A DNA stretch of 37,520 nt from a virus: IMG/VR virus record IMGVR_UViG_3300032092_000105, positions 1-37,520 of that record, one strand, 5' to 3'. The position numbers were made by a program, and so were the translations under genes. The notes beneath the pieces were generated by a model that saw nothing but the letters and a program-made list of their open reading frames with translations, was not told the DNA's origin and did not search any database. Shown here piece by piece: positions 1-6,236 of this stretch. Position 1 is the first letter of the stretch; each line of letters begins with the position of its first letter.

Positions 1-9
1 GAACTGCGT

Positions 10-366
10 ATGCAACAAGCGCAGGCTGGACTTGCTGCCCTTTATAGCGGTGACCTTGATGACGCGGTATTTCATTGGTCAGTAATCAACAGCGAGAAGA
101 ACAAGTCAACCGATTACCGTTTCACTGCTTATGCAGATGATTTTTGGTTTGAAGTAGATCCAAAAAACTTCAACGGTAATTTTGCATGGGTACACGTTGA
201 GGCTGAGGGTACTGAATGTATCCTTGGTAGTGAAACATTCAGGCTCATGCGTGTTGCAGACATCTGCGTAACGCAAGAAAGTACCAAGTGGTACGAGAAG
301 TATCAGGAGATTTCGGAAACTGAGCCATTCCTGACATGGCACAACGAGTTGATGGAGGGTAAGTAA
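10..366 (+). CDS. Hypothetical protein, possibly 5'-truncated by window edge
   Basis: Unrecognised protein of at least 118 residues. The frame is open from base 1 (codons for E, L, R precede the first ATG), so the true start may lie outside the window. The product is acidic and rich in Trp and Phe, with no membrane segment and no motif I know. Its stop is followed directly by the ATG of the next gene at 367, so the two are probably cotranscribed. Function unknown. Confidence 0.75.
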   Translation: MQQAQAGLAALYSGDLDDAVFHWSVINSEKNKSTDYRFTAYADDFWFEVDPKNFNGNFAWVHVEAEGTECILGSETFRLMRVADICVTQESTKWYEKYQEISETEPFLTWHNELMEGK

Positions 367-555
367 ATGAATAGGTTCTTTAAAGTTCTCGACCGTAATG
401 CGGTCACTATCGGGTTGTTGCTCATCTTGTTCGGAATGGGCAGTATGTTGGTTATCGAGACCAACAAGCGGATGGATGCTGAGATTAAAGCTCAGCAAGC
501 TCATGAGCGTGAACTCATGACAGACAAAGCGTACAACGCTGTACTCGCCGACTAA
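367..555 (+). CDS. Small single-pass membrane protein
   Basis: A 62-residue protein with one clear hydrophobic segment at about residues 12-30 (AVTIGLLLILFGMGSMLVI), a basic N-terminus (RFFKVLDR) and a charged, helical C-terminal tail rich in Glu, Lys, Gln and Ala. The charge pattern suggests N-in, C-out topology. It abuts the upstream gene with no gap and is followed 6 bases later by a terminator hairpin, so it ends a transcription unit. Small membrane proteins of this kind in phages are often superinfection-exclusion, spanin-like or holin-like, but nothing here decides between these. Confidence 0.75.
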   Translation: MNRFFKVLDRNAVTIGLLLILFGMGSMLVIETNKRMDAEIKAQQAHERELMTDKAYNAVLAD

Positions 556-560
556 TTTCA

Positions 561-587
561 GGGGGACGCAAGTCCCCTCACTTTTTT
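561..587 (+). terminator. Rho-independent terminator with GCAA tetraloop
   Basis: Stem GGGGAC (562-567) pairs with GTCCCC (572-577) around a GCAA loop of GNRA type, with an extra G-T pair at 561/578. A run of six T follows at 582-587. It sits directly after the membrane-protein gene and before the ribosome binding site of the gene at 606. Confidence 0.8.
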
Positions 588-605
588 AAATAGGAGTTCA
601 ATAAT

Positions 606-926
606 ATGGCCACACCAGTTGAAATGTTGCATGCCCGTAAACATTACGGGATTGACCCGCAATTTGTTTCGGATTCTGACAAGAAGTGGATTGTGAAGCA
701 CCACCGATGTTGCTTGCACGTCGATCAGAAGCGTGGAGTCCCATTGATGTGGCGCAACATTCCAACGCTAATGGTTGTGCTACTCCCAATCGACCTCGCA
801 TACGACGAGGATACAGATTGGACCGCAATGGCTTACGGTGAAGACCGTAAGGGACGCGGAGTAAGAATGTTTGTGACCCGTAAGTTGGCGATCCACCTTG
901 GGTGGACGATTGATAGCAACAAGTAA
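606..926 (+). CDS. Hypothetical protein
   Basis: A 106-residue protein that I do not recognise. The start is supported by a TAGGAG ribosome binding site about 9 bases upstream. It has a basic, His- and Cys-containing middle (KHHRCCLHVDQKRG), a hydrophobic stretch at about residues 53-62 (IPTLMVVLLP) too short for a confident membrane span, and an acidic segment DEDTD. It lies between two hairpin terminators, so it may be expressed from its own transcript or by read-through. A longer antisense frame over 598-993 is rejected because it has no ribosome binding site and runs against the operon. Confidence 0.7.
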   Translation: MATPVEMLHARKHYGIDPQFVSDSDKKWIVKHHRCCLHVDQKRGVPLMWRNIPTLMVVLLPIDLAYDEDTDWTAMAYGEDRKGRGVRMFVTRKLAIHLGWTIDSNK

Positions 927-937
927 GGAGTTTAGTT

Positions 938-1114
938 ATGTATATTGGAGTATTGATATTGAGCGTCCGTGGTGGACGCAAGCGTCGTGTCAAGATTTAT
1001 CACAATCTTGATAACTCCTTCACCTTCCGGTGGGGGCTGTTTGGTCGAGTCAACGCAGAATGGCTCGGCGGGTCATTCGACGACTTTGTAGAGGCAACGC
1101 TTCTACACTGCTAA
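938..1114 (+). CDS. Small hypothetical protein, 58 residues
   Basis: Starts with ATG after a strong AAGGAG about 8 bases upstream and ends at TAA 1112-1114, just before the terminator at 1123. The product has a short hydrophobic N-terminus (MYIGVLILSV), then a very basic patch (RGGRKRRVK) and an aromatic C-terminal half. It could be a nucleic-acid-binding or membrane-edge peptide; no family recognised. It lies 11 bases after the preceding gene. Confidence 0.65.
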   Translation: MYIGVLILSVRGGRKRRVKIYHNLDNSFTFRWGLFGRVNAEWLGGSFDDFVEATLLHC

Positions 1115-1122
1115 TCAACACA

Positions 1123-1147
1123 GGGAGGCGAAAGCCTCCCATTTTTT
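1123..1147 (+). terminator. Rho-independent terminator with GAAA tetraloop
   Basis: Perfect 7-bp stem GGGAGGC (1123-1129) / GCCTCCC (1134-1140) closed by a GAAA tetraloop of GNRA type, followed by a T6 run at 1142-1147. It lies between the small genes at 938 and 1162. Confidence 0.85.
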
Positions 1148-1161
1148 ATAGGAGTTAACCA

Positions 1162-1272
1162 ATGAGGTATCGGCAACCAACAAAAGAAGAAGAACGAGAC
1201 AACACTACAGCTATCATCATCAATGGCATTCTCATCGTAATGTTTATTGCTGCAGTGATATCAGGATTGTAA
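1162..1272 (+). CDS. Very small membrane protein, 36 residues
   Basis: Short reading frame with a TAGGAG site about 9 bases before the ATG. The peptide has a charged N-terminus (RYRQPTKEEERD) and a C-terminal hydrophobic segment at about residues 16-36 (TAIIINGILIVMFIAAVISGL, given here as its core IIINGILIVMFIAAVISGL), consistent with a C-tail-anchored single-span protein. The next gene's ribosome binding site overlaps its stop (TAAGGAGAAC), which supports translation in this layout. Function unknown. Confidence 0.6.
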   Translation: MRYRQPTKEEERDNTTAIIINGILIVMFIAAVISGL

Positions 1273-1282
1273 GGAGAACACT

Positions 1283-1639
1283 ATGGACTGGGATTTGAGT
1301 CAGCTCGGTGAAGTCCAGAAAACAAGCGGTATCAAACGATACCTGTTTGCACTGCGACATGACCACGAATCATACGTGGTACATGGCGATGATGATAATG
1401 GTGACTACATGTTGCTGTTTGAATCAGTAGTCGATGCAGCAAAGGTGTTGGAAGACTATCGCGAAGCAACACAGTGCGATGCACTGGTTTGCTCATTTGA
1501 TATTTACGATCTTGAACCTAAATTCAATGTCCGTCTTTACAGAATAGACGGGACATGGGCTGATTACGCACATACAAAGTACATGAGGCTACTCAAATTA
1601 CGAGAGCGATTCGAGCAAGCAGAATCCTCAATCGACTGA
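1283..1639 (+). CDS. Hypothetical acidic protein
   Basis: A 118-residue protein, unrecognised. The start has AAGGAGA about 7 bases upstream. It is rich in Asp, Glu and Tyr, with a mixed alpha/beta look and no membrane segment; the C-terminal third (KYMRLLKLRERFEQAE) looks helical. It closes the first block of small genes and is followed by two G/C-rich hairpins and a promoter. Confidence 0.7.
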   Translation: MDWDLSQLGEVQKTSGIKRYLFALRHDHESYVVHGDDDNGDYMLLFESVVDAAKVLEDYREATQCDALVCSFDIYDLEPKFNVRLYRIDGTWADYAHTKYMRLLKLRERFEQAESSID

Positions 1640-1645
1640 CGTATG

Positions 1646-1678
1646 GGAGGGGTTAAATTTTATACCCCTCCAATTTTT
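1646..1678 (+). terminator. Rho-independent terminator
   Basis: Perfect 8-bp stem GGAGGGGT (1646-1653) / ACCCCTCC (1664-1671) with a 10-base AT-rich loop, followed by AA and T5 at 1674-1678. It starts 6 bases after the gene ending at 1639. Confidence 0.8.
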
Positions 1679-1681
1679 ACA

Positions 1682-1710
1682 GGGGGGAGGGGTCAAATAT
1701 TACCCCCCTC
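1682..1710 (+). terminator. Second G/C-rich hairpin, possible tandem terminator
   Basis: Six G at 1682-1687 can pair with six C at 1703-1708; alternatively GAGGGG (1687-1692) pairs with CCCCTC (1705-1710). The loop is AT-rich. No proper T-run follows (ATTATATT), so as a terminator it is weaker than the hairpin at 1646. The pair may insulate the promoter just downstream. Confidence 0.5.
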
Positions 1711-1716
1711 ATTATA

Positions 1717-1746
1717 TTGAATAACAATCAATGTAATACTTATAAT
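1717..1746 (+). promoter_or_regulatory. Candidate sigma70-like promoter
   Basis: TTGAAT at 1717-1722 and a perfect TATAAT at 1741-1746, separated by 18 bases. It lies just after the tandem hairpins and about 24 bases before the ATG of the gene at 1770, leaving room for a short leader with the AAGGAG ribosome binding site. It would drive the long plus-strand operon from 1770. The position is inferred from sequence only. Confidence 0.6.
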
Positions 1747-1769
1747 ACACATGACCCAAGGAGTTAGTT

Positions 1770-2153
1770 ATGGGAAAAATGACATGGTCACAAGCGTCAA
1801 TCAATGCATTGACACCAGCGCAACAGCACAGCCTCGTAAAAGCTGGCATTCTCACAATAGAGAATACACAAGCGGAAGAAGAACTGTGGCAAGTATGCAT
1901 GGTCATGCTTGATCGTGGTTACATTGCCGAGTTGCTTGGCTATCACATCACCACGTTCAACACATACATGACGGATGAGTATCGTCTTGTACGCATGAAA
2001 GAAAAGCTGTTCACAATTCTTGGCAATGACATTCGCCAGCGTGACATTGCTGTTGTGCACAACATCTACAAAAAGCTGCACAAACTTGTAGATGCCAAGC
2101 ACAATAACAAGTTGGCTCAGCAGTTTATTGAGGCACAAGATAATGCCATTTAA
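1770..2153 (+). CDS. Hypothetical protein, possible DNA-binding helices
   Basis: First gene after the candidate promoter; 127 residues with a good AAGGAG site. It appears all-helical. Residues about 48-75 (DRGYIAELLGYHITTFNTYM) resemble a helix-turn-helix arrangement, but not strongly enough to name a family. The C-terminus is basic and helical. Being first in a phage operon, it could be a regulator; that is inference. It overlaps the next gene by 11 bases. Confidence 0.65.
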   Translation: MGKMTWSQASINALTPAQQHSLVKAGILTIENTQAEEELWQVCMVMLDRGYIAELLGYHITTFNTYMTDEYRLVRMKEKLFTILGNDIRQRDIAVVHNIYKKLHKLVDAKHNNKLAQQFIEAQDNAI

Positions 2154-2457
2154 TGTAGGTGACCGAGTGCGAAACGTACGCCGCCCCGACGTTGTCGGGG
2201 TGGTTACTGCTTTAGATGCACCTAACAATAAATGGTGTACACGACCTGAAGACTTTCGCATTATTGTGCGATATCCACGCATCGAAAAGAAATCTAATGG
2301 CCAATGGAAAGGCGGTGAATTAGACGAATTACCAGCAGATCTTCTCCGCACGGGAGAAAAGATACCAGACGCATTCCACACATTTAAACGTAGTGGTAGC
2401 GAAGGTGGTGTTGGTGAACGAATGAAAGCACACGACAGACGAAGACGAATCAAATGA
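2143..2457 (+). CDS. Small protein with KOW/SH3-like N-terminus
   Basis: The start is placed at ATG 2143 rather than an in-frame upstream start at 2092, because the product then begins MPFNVGDRVRNVRRPDVVG, a typical start of a KOW/SH3-like barrel (V-G-D-x-V followed by G-V-V-T). The product is 104 residues, basic, with an Arg-rich tail (DRRRRIK). Such domains bind nucleic acid or ribosomal partners; the role here is not known. It overlaps the gene before it by 11 bases and the membrane-peptide gene after it by ATGA. Confidence 0.65.
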   Translation: MPFNVGDRVRNVRRPDVVGVVTALDAPNNKWCTRPEDFRIIVRYPRIEKKSNGQWKGGELDELPADLLRTGEKIPDAFHTFKRSGSEGGVGERMKAHDRRRRIK

Positions 2458-2567
2458 TACTTACTCTCTTATTTCCATTCATCGTAGTAATAATGTCCCT
2501 CTTGTACTTAGGGGGATGGTTTTTTAGTTCAATGTGGTCAGCACAGGAAAAGATAGACAATGAATAA
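2454..2567 (+). CDS. Very small membrane protein, 37 residues
   Basis: Its ATG overlaps the preceding stop (ATGA at 2454-2457) and its end overlaps the next gene by 8 bases, a chain expected of coupled translation. The peptide is almost entirely hydrophobic at residues 2-26 (core ILTLLFPFIVVIMSLLYLGG), followed by a short polar tail SAQEKIDNE. One membrane span; function unknown. Confidence 0.6.
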   Translation: MILTLLFPFIVVIMSLLYLGGWFFSSMWSAQEKIDNE

Positions 2568-2958
2568 ACAAATCATTAGCGCCAGCGAACTGGCACGACA
2601 AGTAATCAAAACATACGAGCAAGGTGATGGTGAACTAATTACCGGCATTGAGTTCCATAACAGCGAAAACGGTCGCACTAAGCACCGTATCAATATTAAT
2701 GGAACACTTGAAACCAAGTTGTATATGCAGCATGAGCGCATGTCTCCTGCTATGTATGGCATTTACATTACTATCTACGATGGCGCATGGACACTGCGCA
2801 CACAGGGTTACTACGATGAAGTAAATGTTGAATACACATCTACTAACACCGAAATGCAATACACGTTTATGCAACTACGTGAATGGATGAGTGATTTTGT
2901 TGAAACTGTGTACCAACTCAAAGCAGCTGAAGTACACGGAATCGTCGTTATCCCTTAG
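2560..2958 (+). CDS. Hypothetical protein
   Basis: A 132-residue protein with an AGGAAAAG site. It has a mostly beta-like central part (about residues 25-95, rich in Tyr, Thr and Ile) and a C-terminal helix (LREWMSDFVETVYQLKAAEV). No signature known to me. It is the last gene before the first copy of the repeated pseudoknot leader, which begins 6 bases after its stop. Confidence 0.7.
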   Translation: MNKQIISASELARQVIKTYEQGDGELITGIEFHNSENGRTKHRININGTLETKLYMQHERMSPAMYGIYITIYDGAWTLRTQGYYDEVNVEYTSTNTEMQYTFMQLREWMSDFVETVYQLKAAEVHGIVVIP

Positions 2959-2964
2959 TTATAC

Positions 2965-3000
2965 GTGAGGGGTGCGTCTCACTAACAACGCATAGAAAGA
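2965..3000 (+). promoter_or_regulatory. Pseudoknot-forming leader repeat, copy 1
   Basis: A 36-base element almost identical to two others at 4034 and 4577. Stem 1: GTGAG (2965-2969) / CTCAC (2978-2982). Stem 2: TGCGT (2973-2977) in the loop of stem 1 / ACGCA (2988-2992) downstream. Crossing pairs with loops GGG and TAACA fit a compact H-type RNA pseudoknot. It fills the gap between genes; the 3' arm ends 17 bases before the ATG at 3010. Here base 2993 is T, where the other copies have C: a G-U instead of a G-C pair extending stem 2. No T-run follows, so it is not a terminator. Confidence 0.7.
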
Positions 3001-3009
3001 GTACACACA

Positions 3010-3204
3010 ATGACTGAACAAGACAAGATTTGGGTCACCATCTGCCAGTGGGTTAGTAACATGGAGTTCCTATCCACCATGGTTGGCATGGACTTTGCTT
3101 TACCTGTGCCACTAGAACGTGAAAATCAACAGACACTGCTTGAGTTCATGCAAAACTACAATATGAATCAAGCCAAAGAATACAACAGATTGAGGAGTTT
3201 ATAA
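3010..3204 (+). CDS. Small hypothetical protein after pseudoknot leader
   Basis: A 64-residue soluble protein, mixed helical, unrecognised. The only ribosome binding site is the weak purine run AGAAAGAG at the end of the repeat, so the leader is likely to influence its translation. Its stop shares a base with the next ATG (TAATG at 3202-3206). Confidence 0.65.
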   Translation: MTEQDKIWVTICQWVSNMEFLSTMVGMDFALPVPLERENQQTLLEFMQNYNMNQAKEYNRLRSL

Positions 3205-3530
3205 TGTCGCCTATTCATCACCACAAAATCATTGTGCTCAAGTTTGCATATCTTCATGTCCATCCCGGCGGTGGAATTGAGAAAACAATCTTACTCACAC
3301 CAAGTTTTCAAAGATTCCTTGATCGTGAGGCACGTCAACATCTTGCAGAACTACTTGACTTCATCGATGCTCACGTTCCACATCAAGCACGTACTAGAGA
3401 TGGCTTTGATGAATGGCACAACGAACGAGCAACAGAAGATGAAGTAACTGTTTATGTGCAATGGGTTGATGCACTAACACCAATGCCAAGACCTACTGGC
3501 TGGGAGGAGGTAGATACATCGCATGGCTAG
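3204..3530 (+). CDS. Hypothetical protein
   Basis: A 108-residue protein with a strong GAGGAG site inside the preceding gene. It has several His residues (SPIHHHK; HVHPGGG; DAHVPHQ), a helical middle (RFLDREARQHLAELLDFIDAH) and a beta-like end. The His clusters could bind metal, but I cannot assign a family. It overlaps the next gene by 8 bases. A second frame inside it (3232-3447) is a shadow. Confidence 0.65.
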   Translation: MSPIHHHKIIVLKFAYLHVHPGGGIEKTILLTPSFQRFLDREARQHLAELLDFIDAHVPHQARTRDGFDEWHNERATEDEVTVYVQWVDALTPMPRPTGWEEVDTSHG

Positions 3531-3771
3531 ATATACCTATCACAATCAGATGTATGACTTTCAAGGCCGAGAAATCGGCCTTCCTGATGTTTATACAACT
3601 GCATTAGCTGCACAAAAAATTGCTGGACTTCACGTTTACTGTGATCCAACAATTATGCACATTAGAATCTCGCGATGCCTTGAGCATACATATGAGTTCA
3701 AACCGTATGCCATTGTTTACATGAACATTGTTGCTGACAAACCTGTAAGTTCTAAAAGGAGAATATTTTAA
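3523..3771 (+). CDS. Hypothetical protein
   Basis: An 82-residue protein. GGAGG lies about 13 bases upstream, a little far, so translation may depend on coupling through the 8-base overlap. Tyr-rich with an alternating pattern suggesting a small beta fold; basic C-terminus (SSKRRIF). No family recognised. Confidence 0.65.
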   Translation: MARYTYHNQMYDFQGREIGLPDVYTTALAAQKIAGLHVYCDPTIMHIRISRCLEHTYEFKPYAIVYMNIVADKPVSSKRRIF

Positions 3772-4026
3772 ATGAAATGCGATTGGGATGTTGTAATGGG
3801 TTCCTTAGTTCTTGAGGAATTACTCGAAGAAAACTTGATAACTAAAGATCATTACAATCATATGTGGGAAATATTTAAAGATAAGCAAGACGATGTCAAC
3901 TGGGTTTTACTCGATATGTCTGAAGTGTTATTAAATCTTGAACAAGATGATTGTGACAAGATCATTGCCTACTTAACAAAAGAGTGTAACCTCAAGAGTT
4001 TCACTGAAGCTAAGATCGCCATCTAA
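3772..4026 (+). CDS. Hypothetical acidic helical protein
   Basis: An 84-residue protein starting directly after the previous stop with an AAAGGAG site. It is acidic and Leu-rich, probably all alpha, with many Asp and Glu (KDKQDDVNWVLLDMSEVLLN). Acidic small phage proteins are sometimes inhibitors of DNA-binding host proteins; this is only a general analogy. It ends the first leader-headed cluster; copy 2 of the repeat begins 7 bases later. Confidence 0.65.
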   Translation: MKCDWDVVMGSLVLEELLEENLITKDHYNHMWEIFKDKQDDVNWVLLDMSEVLLNLEQDDCDKIIAYLTKECNLKSFTEAKIAI

Positions 4027-4033
4027 TTTTTAT

Positions 4034-4069
4034 GTGAGGGGTGCGTCTCACTAACAACGCACAGAAAGA
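4034..4069 (+). promoter_or_regulatory. Pseudoknot-forming leader repeat, copy 2
   Basis: Same 36 bases as copy 1 apart from one C/T difference. Stem 1 pairs 4034-4038 with 4047-4051; stem 2 pairs 4042-4046 with 4057-4061, extended by a G-C pair (4041/4062). The 3' arm ends 17 bases before the ATG at 4079. It fills the gap between the genes ending at 4026 and starting at 4079. Confidence 0.7.
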
Positions 4070-4078
4070 AACATAATC

Positions 4079-4570
4079 ATGTCTATCGAATTGTACACAA
4101 AGTATTTCCGCGAAGCTCTTCTCGCTGTTCCTGCTAAAGTAGCAGACGGCACACTGTATTCGTACGGTGGCTACCATGTATGTTCACATACAGATACCGT
4201 TGAACTCAACGGGCATTACATATCAATGGAGTACAAGCTGCGTATGGACGTAGCTAATGGTGAAGAAAAGACTCTTCATCCTATTCCTCTTGTTCAAATT
4301 GAACTGACTATGACATTGCGTCCTGACAAGGATAGCCGTGACACATCGTCATTTATGACCAAGATCATCAAGGTTCAGCTTAACAGCGAGACTCTTGAAG
4401 AGCAGATTGATGAAGCGATCCAGACACTGGAACGTGTCATCATCGATGTCAAGTTGCCAACTATAGCTTTTGATTTCTGGAAGTATGTTGCTACGGCAAT
4501 GCCAGACTTTGAGAAGCAGGTGTCTAAAGCGATTGTGACTAATCATAATCGCCTGTCCTACAAGGACTAG
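4079..4570 (+). CDS. Hypothetical protein after pseudoknot leader
   Basis: A 163-residue protein, unrecognised. The first two thirds look beta-rich (alternating Tyr, Val, Thr), followed by helices (ETLEEQIDEAIQTLERVI) and a further helical tail. Its only ribosome binding signal is the purine run at the end of the repeat element. It is a single-gene unit between copies 2 and 3 of the repeat. Confidence 0.7.
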   Translation: MSIELYTKYFREALLAVPAKVADGTLYSYGGYHVCSHTDTVELNGHYISMEYKLRMDVANGEEKTLHPIPLVQIELTMTLRPDKDSRDTSSFMTKIIKVQLNSETLEEQIDEAIQTLERVIIDVKLPTIAFDFWKYVATAMPDFEKQVSKAIVTNHNRLSYKD

Positions 4571-4576
4571 TTAGAT

Positions 4577-4612
4577 GTGAGGGGTGCGTCTCACTAACAA
4601 CGCACAGAAAGA
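4577..4612 (+). promoter_or_regulatory. Pseudoknot-forming leader repeat, copy 3
   Basis: Third copy. Stem 1 pairs 4577-4581 with 4590-4594; stem 2 pairs 4585-4589 with 4600-4604, with a further G-C pair (4584/4605). It begins 6 bases after the stop at 4570, and its 3' arm ends 15 bases before the ATG at 4620. Spacing to both flanking genes matches the other copies closely. Confidence 0.7.
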
Positions 4613-4619
4613 GAACACA

Positions 4620-4856
4620 ATGAATAAAACAACATGGTACCAACGCAAAATCAAACTTGATGACGGCGCTGTCATTTCAATCATCTGCAAAGATGACATT
4701 AGTTATGGTCACGCAGATAATTTATTTGAATGCGCCTTGATCAATCCAGATGGTTGCATAGATGATAATTCAGTTACAGGTTATCTAACCTTTCATCAGG
4801 TTGCAGAATACATCGATAAAGCAATGGAGAAACACAATGACAATAGGAACAGCTGA
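4620..4856 (+). CDS. Small hypothetical protein after pseudoknot leader
   Basis: A 78-residue protein. The start is ATG 4620; an in-frame non-ATG start at 4584 would lie inside the repeat and is rejected. The N-terminal half looks beta (TTWYQRKIKLDDGAVISIIC), the C-terminal half helical. Unrecognised. It overlaps the next gene by 20 bases, beginning a coupled run through 5997. Confidence 0.65.
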   Translation: MNKTTWYQRKIKLDDGAVISIICKDDISYGHADNLFECALINPDGCIDDNSVTGYLTFHQVAEYIDKAMEKHNDNRNS

Positions 4857-5085
4857 ATATATTAGGCATCACGTATATCGTGATTGCCCTGACTACTCGT
4901 TTCCACCATGTAAGTATGGACACACGATGTGTTCATGCACAGACGAAGCTGGTGGCCCATGCTCTGATGAGTTAGAAGCAGAAAACGATCAAAGGGTTGA
5001 TGTGTTCTATGCAGCTCGCATCATTGATGCCATATACGTCAAGAACAATGACAACTACACATTACTAATTGAGGACGAAGAATAA
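4837..5085 (+). CDS. Cys-containing hypothetical protein
   Basis: The start is ATG 4837, with GGAG about 8 bases upstream, in preference to an in-frame start at 4801. The 82-residue product has a Cys/His cluster at about residues 17-42 (C17, C25, H29, C32, C34 and C42, approximate), which could form a small metal site, and an acidic C-terminus. Its stop overlaps the next ATG (TAATG). No family recognised. Confidence 0.6.
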   Translation: MTIGTAEYIRHHVYRDCPDYSFPPCKYGHTMCSCTDEAGGPCSDELEAENDQRVDVFYAARIIDAIYVKNNDNYTLLIEDEE

Positions 5086-5330
5086 TGGAACACAAGATTT
5101 GTTTAGTCAGCGTCGATATGTTTAATGCACCCGGAATGCTACGCTGGGCGCGTCACTTCTACCGCATGCCATCATGCTCCAAACAGGACAAGAAGTATTT
5201 TTTAGGTGTAATGGAAGCATGGATACCTGACAAAAAGACAGCCAAGTATTGCCTTGAATGTCCAGACGATGTCATTGAATGGGACTACGAAGAACGGTCT
5301 GCAACAATCACAGTAAAGGTAACAAAATGA
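5085..5330 (+). CDS. Small hypothetical protein
   Basis: An 81-residue protein with a GAGGACG site and a TAATG junction with the previous gene. Basic and aromatic with four Cys residues; no CxxC pair. It ends with an ATGA overlap to the next gene. Not recognised. Confidence 0.6.
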   Translation: MEHKICLVSVDMFNAPGMLRWARHFYRMPSCSKQDKKYFLGVMEAWIPDKKTAKYCLECPDDVIEWDYEERSATITVKVTK

Positions 5331-5602
5331 AACAAGCAAACCCAGTGACGTATAAGTTTGAGTATTGGTCAACATTCCAAGACGCAACACCAAATAGACT
5401 CGTCAGGTTTTACTTTCACACGTATCGTACTCCGCCTAGTCTAATCAAGGTTAGACAACAACTCAACAGTGACATCGGATGTACTCGCTTACGTCAAGGT
5501 ATTGAACAATCATACGATGGTACTCAATACCGCGTATATAGCGAGCGACACTGTATGGTTGGCTTTGCACATATAGCAACGAAGGATGATGTCAAAATAT
5601 GA
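5327..5602 (+). CDS. Small hypothetical protein
   Basis: The start is ATG 5327 (ATGA junction, AAAGG upstream), not the in-frame start at 5279, which would overlap the previous gene by 50 bases. The 91-residue product is basic and beta-like (YKFEYWSTFQDATPNRLVRF, YRVYSERHCMVGFAHIA). No known family. Confidence 0.6.
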   Translation: MKQANPVTYKFEYWSTFQDATPNRLVRFYFHTYRTPPSLIKVRQQLNSDIGCTRLRQGIEQSYDGTQYRVYSERHCMVGFAHIATKDDVKI

Positions 5603-5997
5603 ATGACAGAATAATGATAGAAGCATGGGACGAGATCATGGCTGATTCACAAGAAGCCGAAGAATGTATCGTATCCATGTACAGTGTCGAGCGTTATTAC
5701 GGTGGCCCAGAGGAAGGAGGTTGGTGGGGCAACCTGTTTATTCTTAGAAAGTATGTTCGATGTAGTAATCGTGATGCAGCTGAAAAGCTACAACATAAAC
5801 TACAAGAACGATGTGAGGAGTTAAATAGAGAAGAACAACAACGAGATAGTGAAGACTGTTTGCGTCATTGCGAACGTGCTTGGTCACGAGGTGAGGATGT
5901 AGATGACTACGGATATGACGGGCCAAGTACATATCACGTACTCATTGAGAAGTTTCCCGGAGAGAATCAACAAACAGAACGATCACACTACGAATAA
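5599..5997 (+). CDS. Hypothetical charged helical protein
   Basis: A 132-residue protein joined by ATGA to the previous gene. A long charged central segment (about residues 50-95: RDAAEKLQHKLQERCEELNR and following) looks like a coiled coil. The N-terminal part has a Gly/Trp-rich turn (GGPEEGGWWGN). Unrecognised. Last gene of the cluster headed by repeat copy 3. Confidence 0.65.
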   Translation: MNDRIMIEAWDEIMADSQEAEECIVSMYSVERYYGGPEEGGWWGNLFILRKYVRCSNRDAAEKLQHKLQERCEELNREEQQRDSEDCLRHCERAWSRGEDVDDYGYDGPSTYHVLIEKFPGENQQTERSHYE

Positions 5998-6008
5998 GGA
6001 GAATAACT

Positions 6009-6236
6009 ATGTATTACGAATGGGATGAAGACGATATTCCATATGATGAAGACGAGATGATTGAACAGGTGTTTGAAGACCCTCATGGTGTTTCAGCATT
6101 GCGCAGAGCAACAGCAAGTAACCCACGCAATCTGCCGTGCCCGACATGTGAGGAACCTAACAGGCTTACACCAATGGATGTATGGAAAGGATATCAATGC
6201 GACGCATGCGCTAATCAAGCAGAACGAGGCTGGTAA
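6009..6236 (+). CDS. Small zinc-ribbon-like protein
   Basis: A 75-residue protein with a strong AAGGAG site. The N-terminal 24 residues are very acidic (WDEDDIPYDEDEMIEQ). The C-terminal half carries two CxxC pairs, C44-x2-C47 and C64-x2-C67, spaced as in a zinc ribbon. Zinc ribbons in small phage proteins usually mediate contacts with nucleic acid or polymerase; the partner is unknown. Stop and next start share a base (TAATG at 6236). Confidence 0.65.
   Translation: MYYEWDEDDIPYDEDEMIEQVFEDPHGVSALRRATASNPRNLPCPTCEEPNRLTPMDVWKGYQCDACANQAERGW

Noticed and set aside
598-993. Antisense 131-codon open frame
   Set aside because: Covers two plus-strand genes with good ribosome binding sites, and has none of its own; protein looks like shadow translation.
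1797-2453. Antisense 218-codon open frame
   Set aside because: Lies opposite two coupled genes; product is Arg/Ser/Cys/Leu-rich low-complexity shadow sequence, with no ribosome binding site.
2965-3000. Repeat as a rho-independent terminator
   Set aside because: Stems are only 5-6 bp, no T-run follows, and the sequence after it is A/G-rich and leads into a start codon.
2965-4612. Three 36-base repeats as a CRISPR array
   Set aside because: The copies are about 1.07 kb and 0.54 kb apart with whole genes between them, so there are no spacers.
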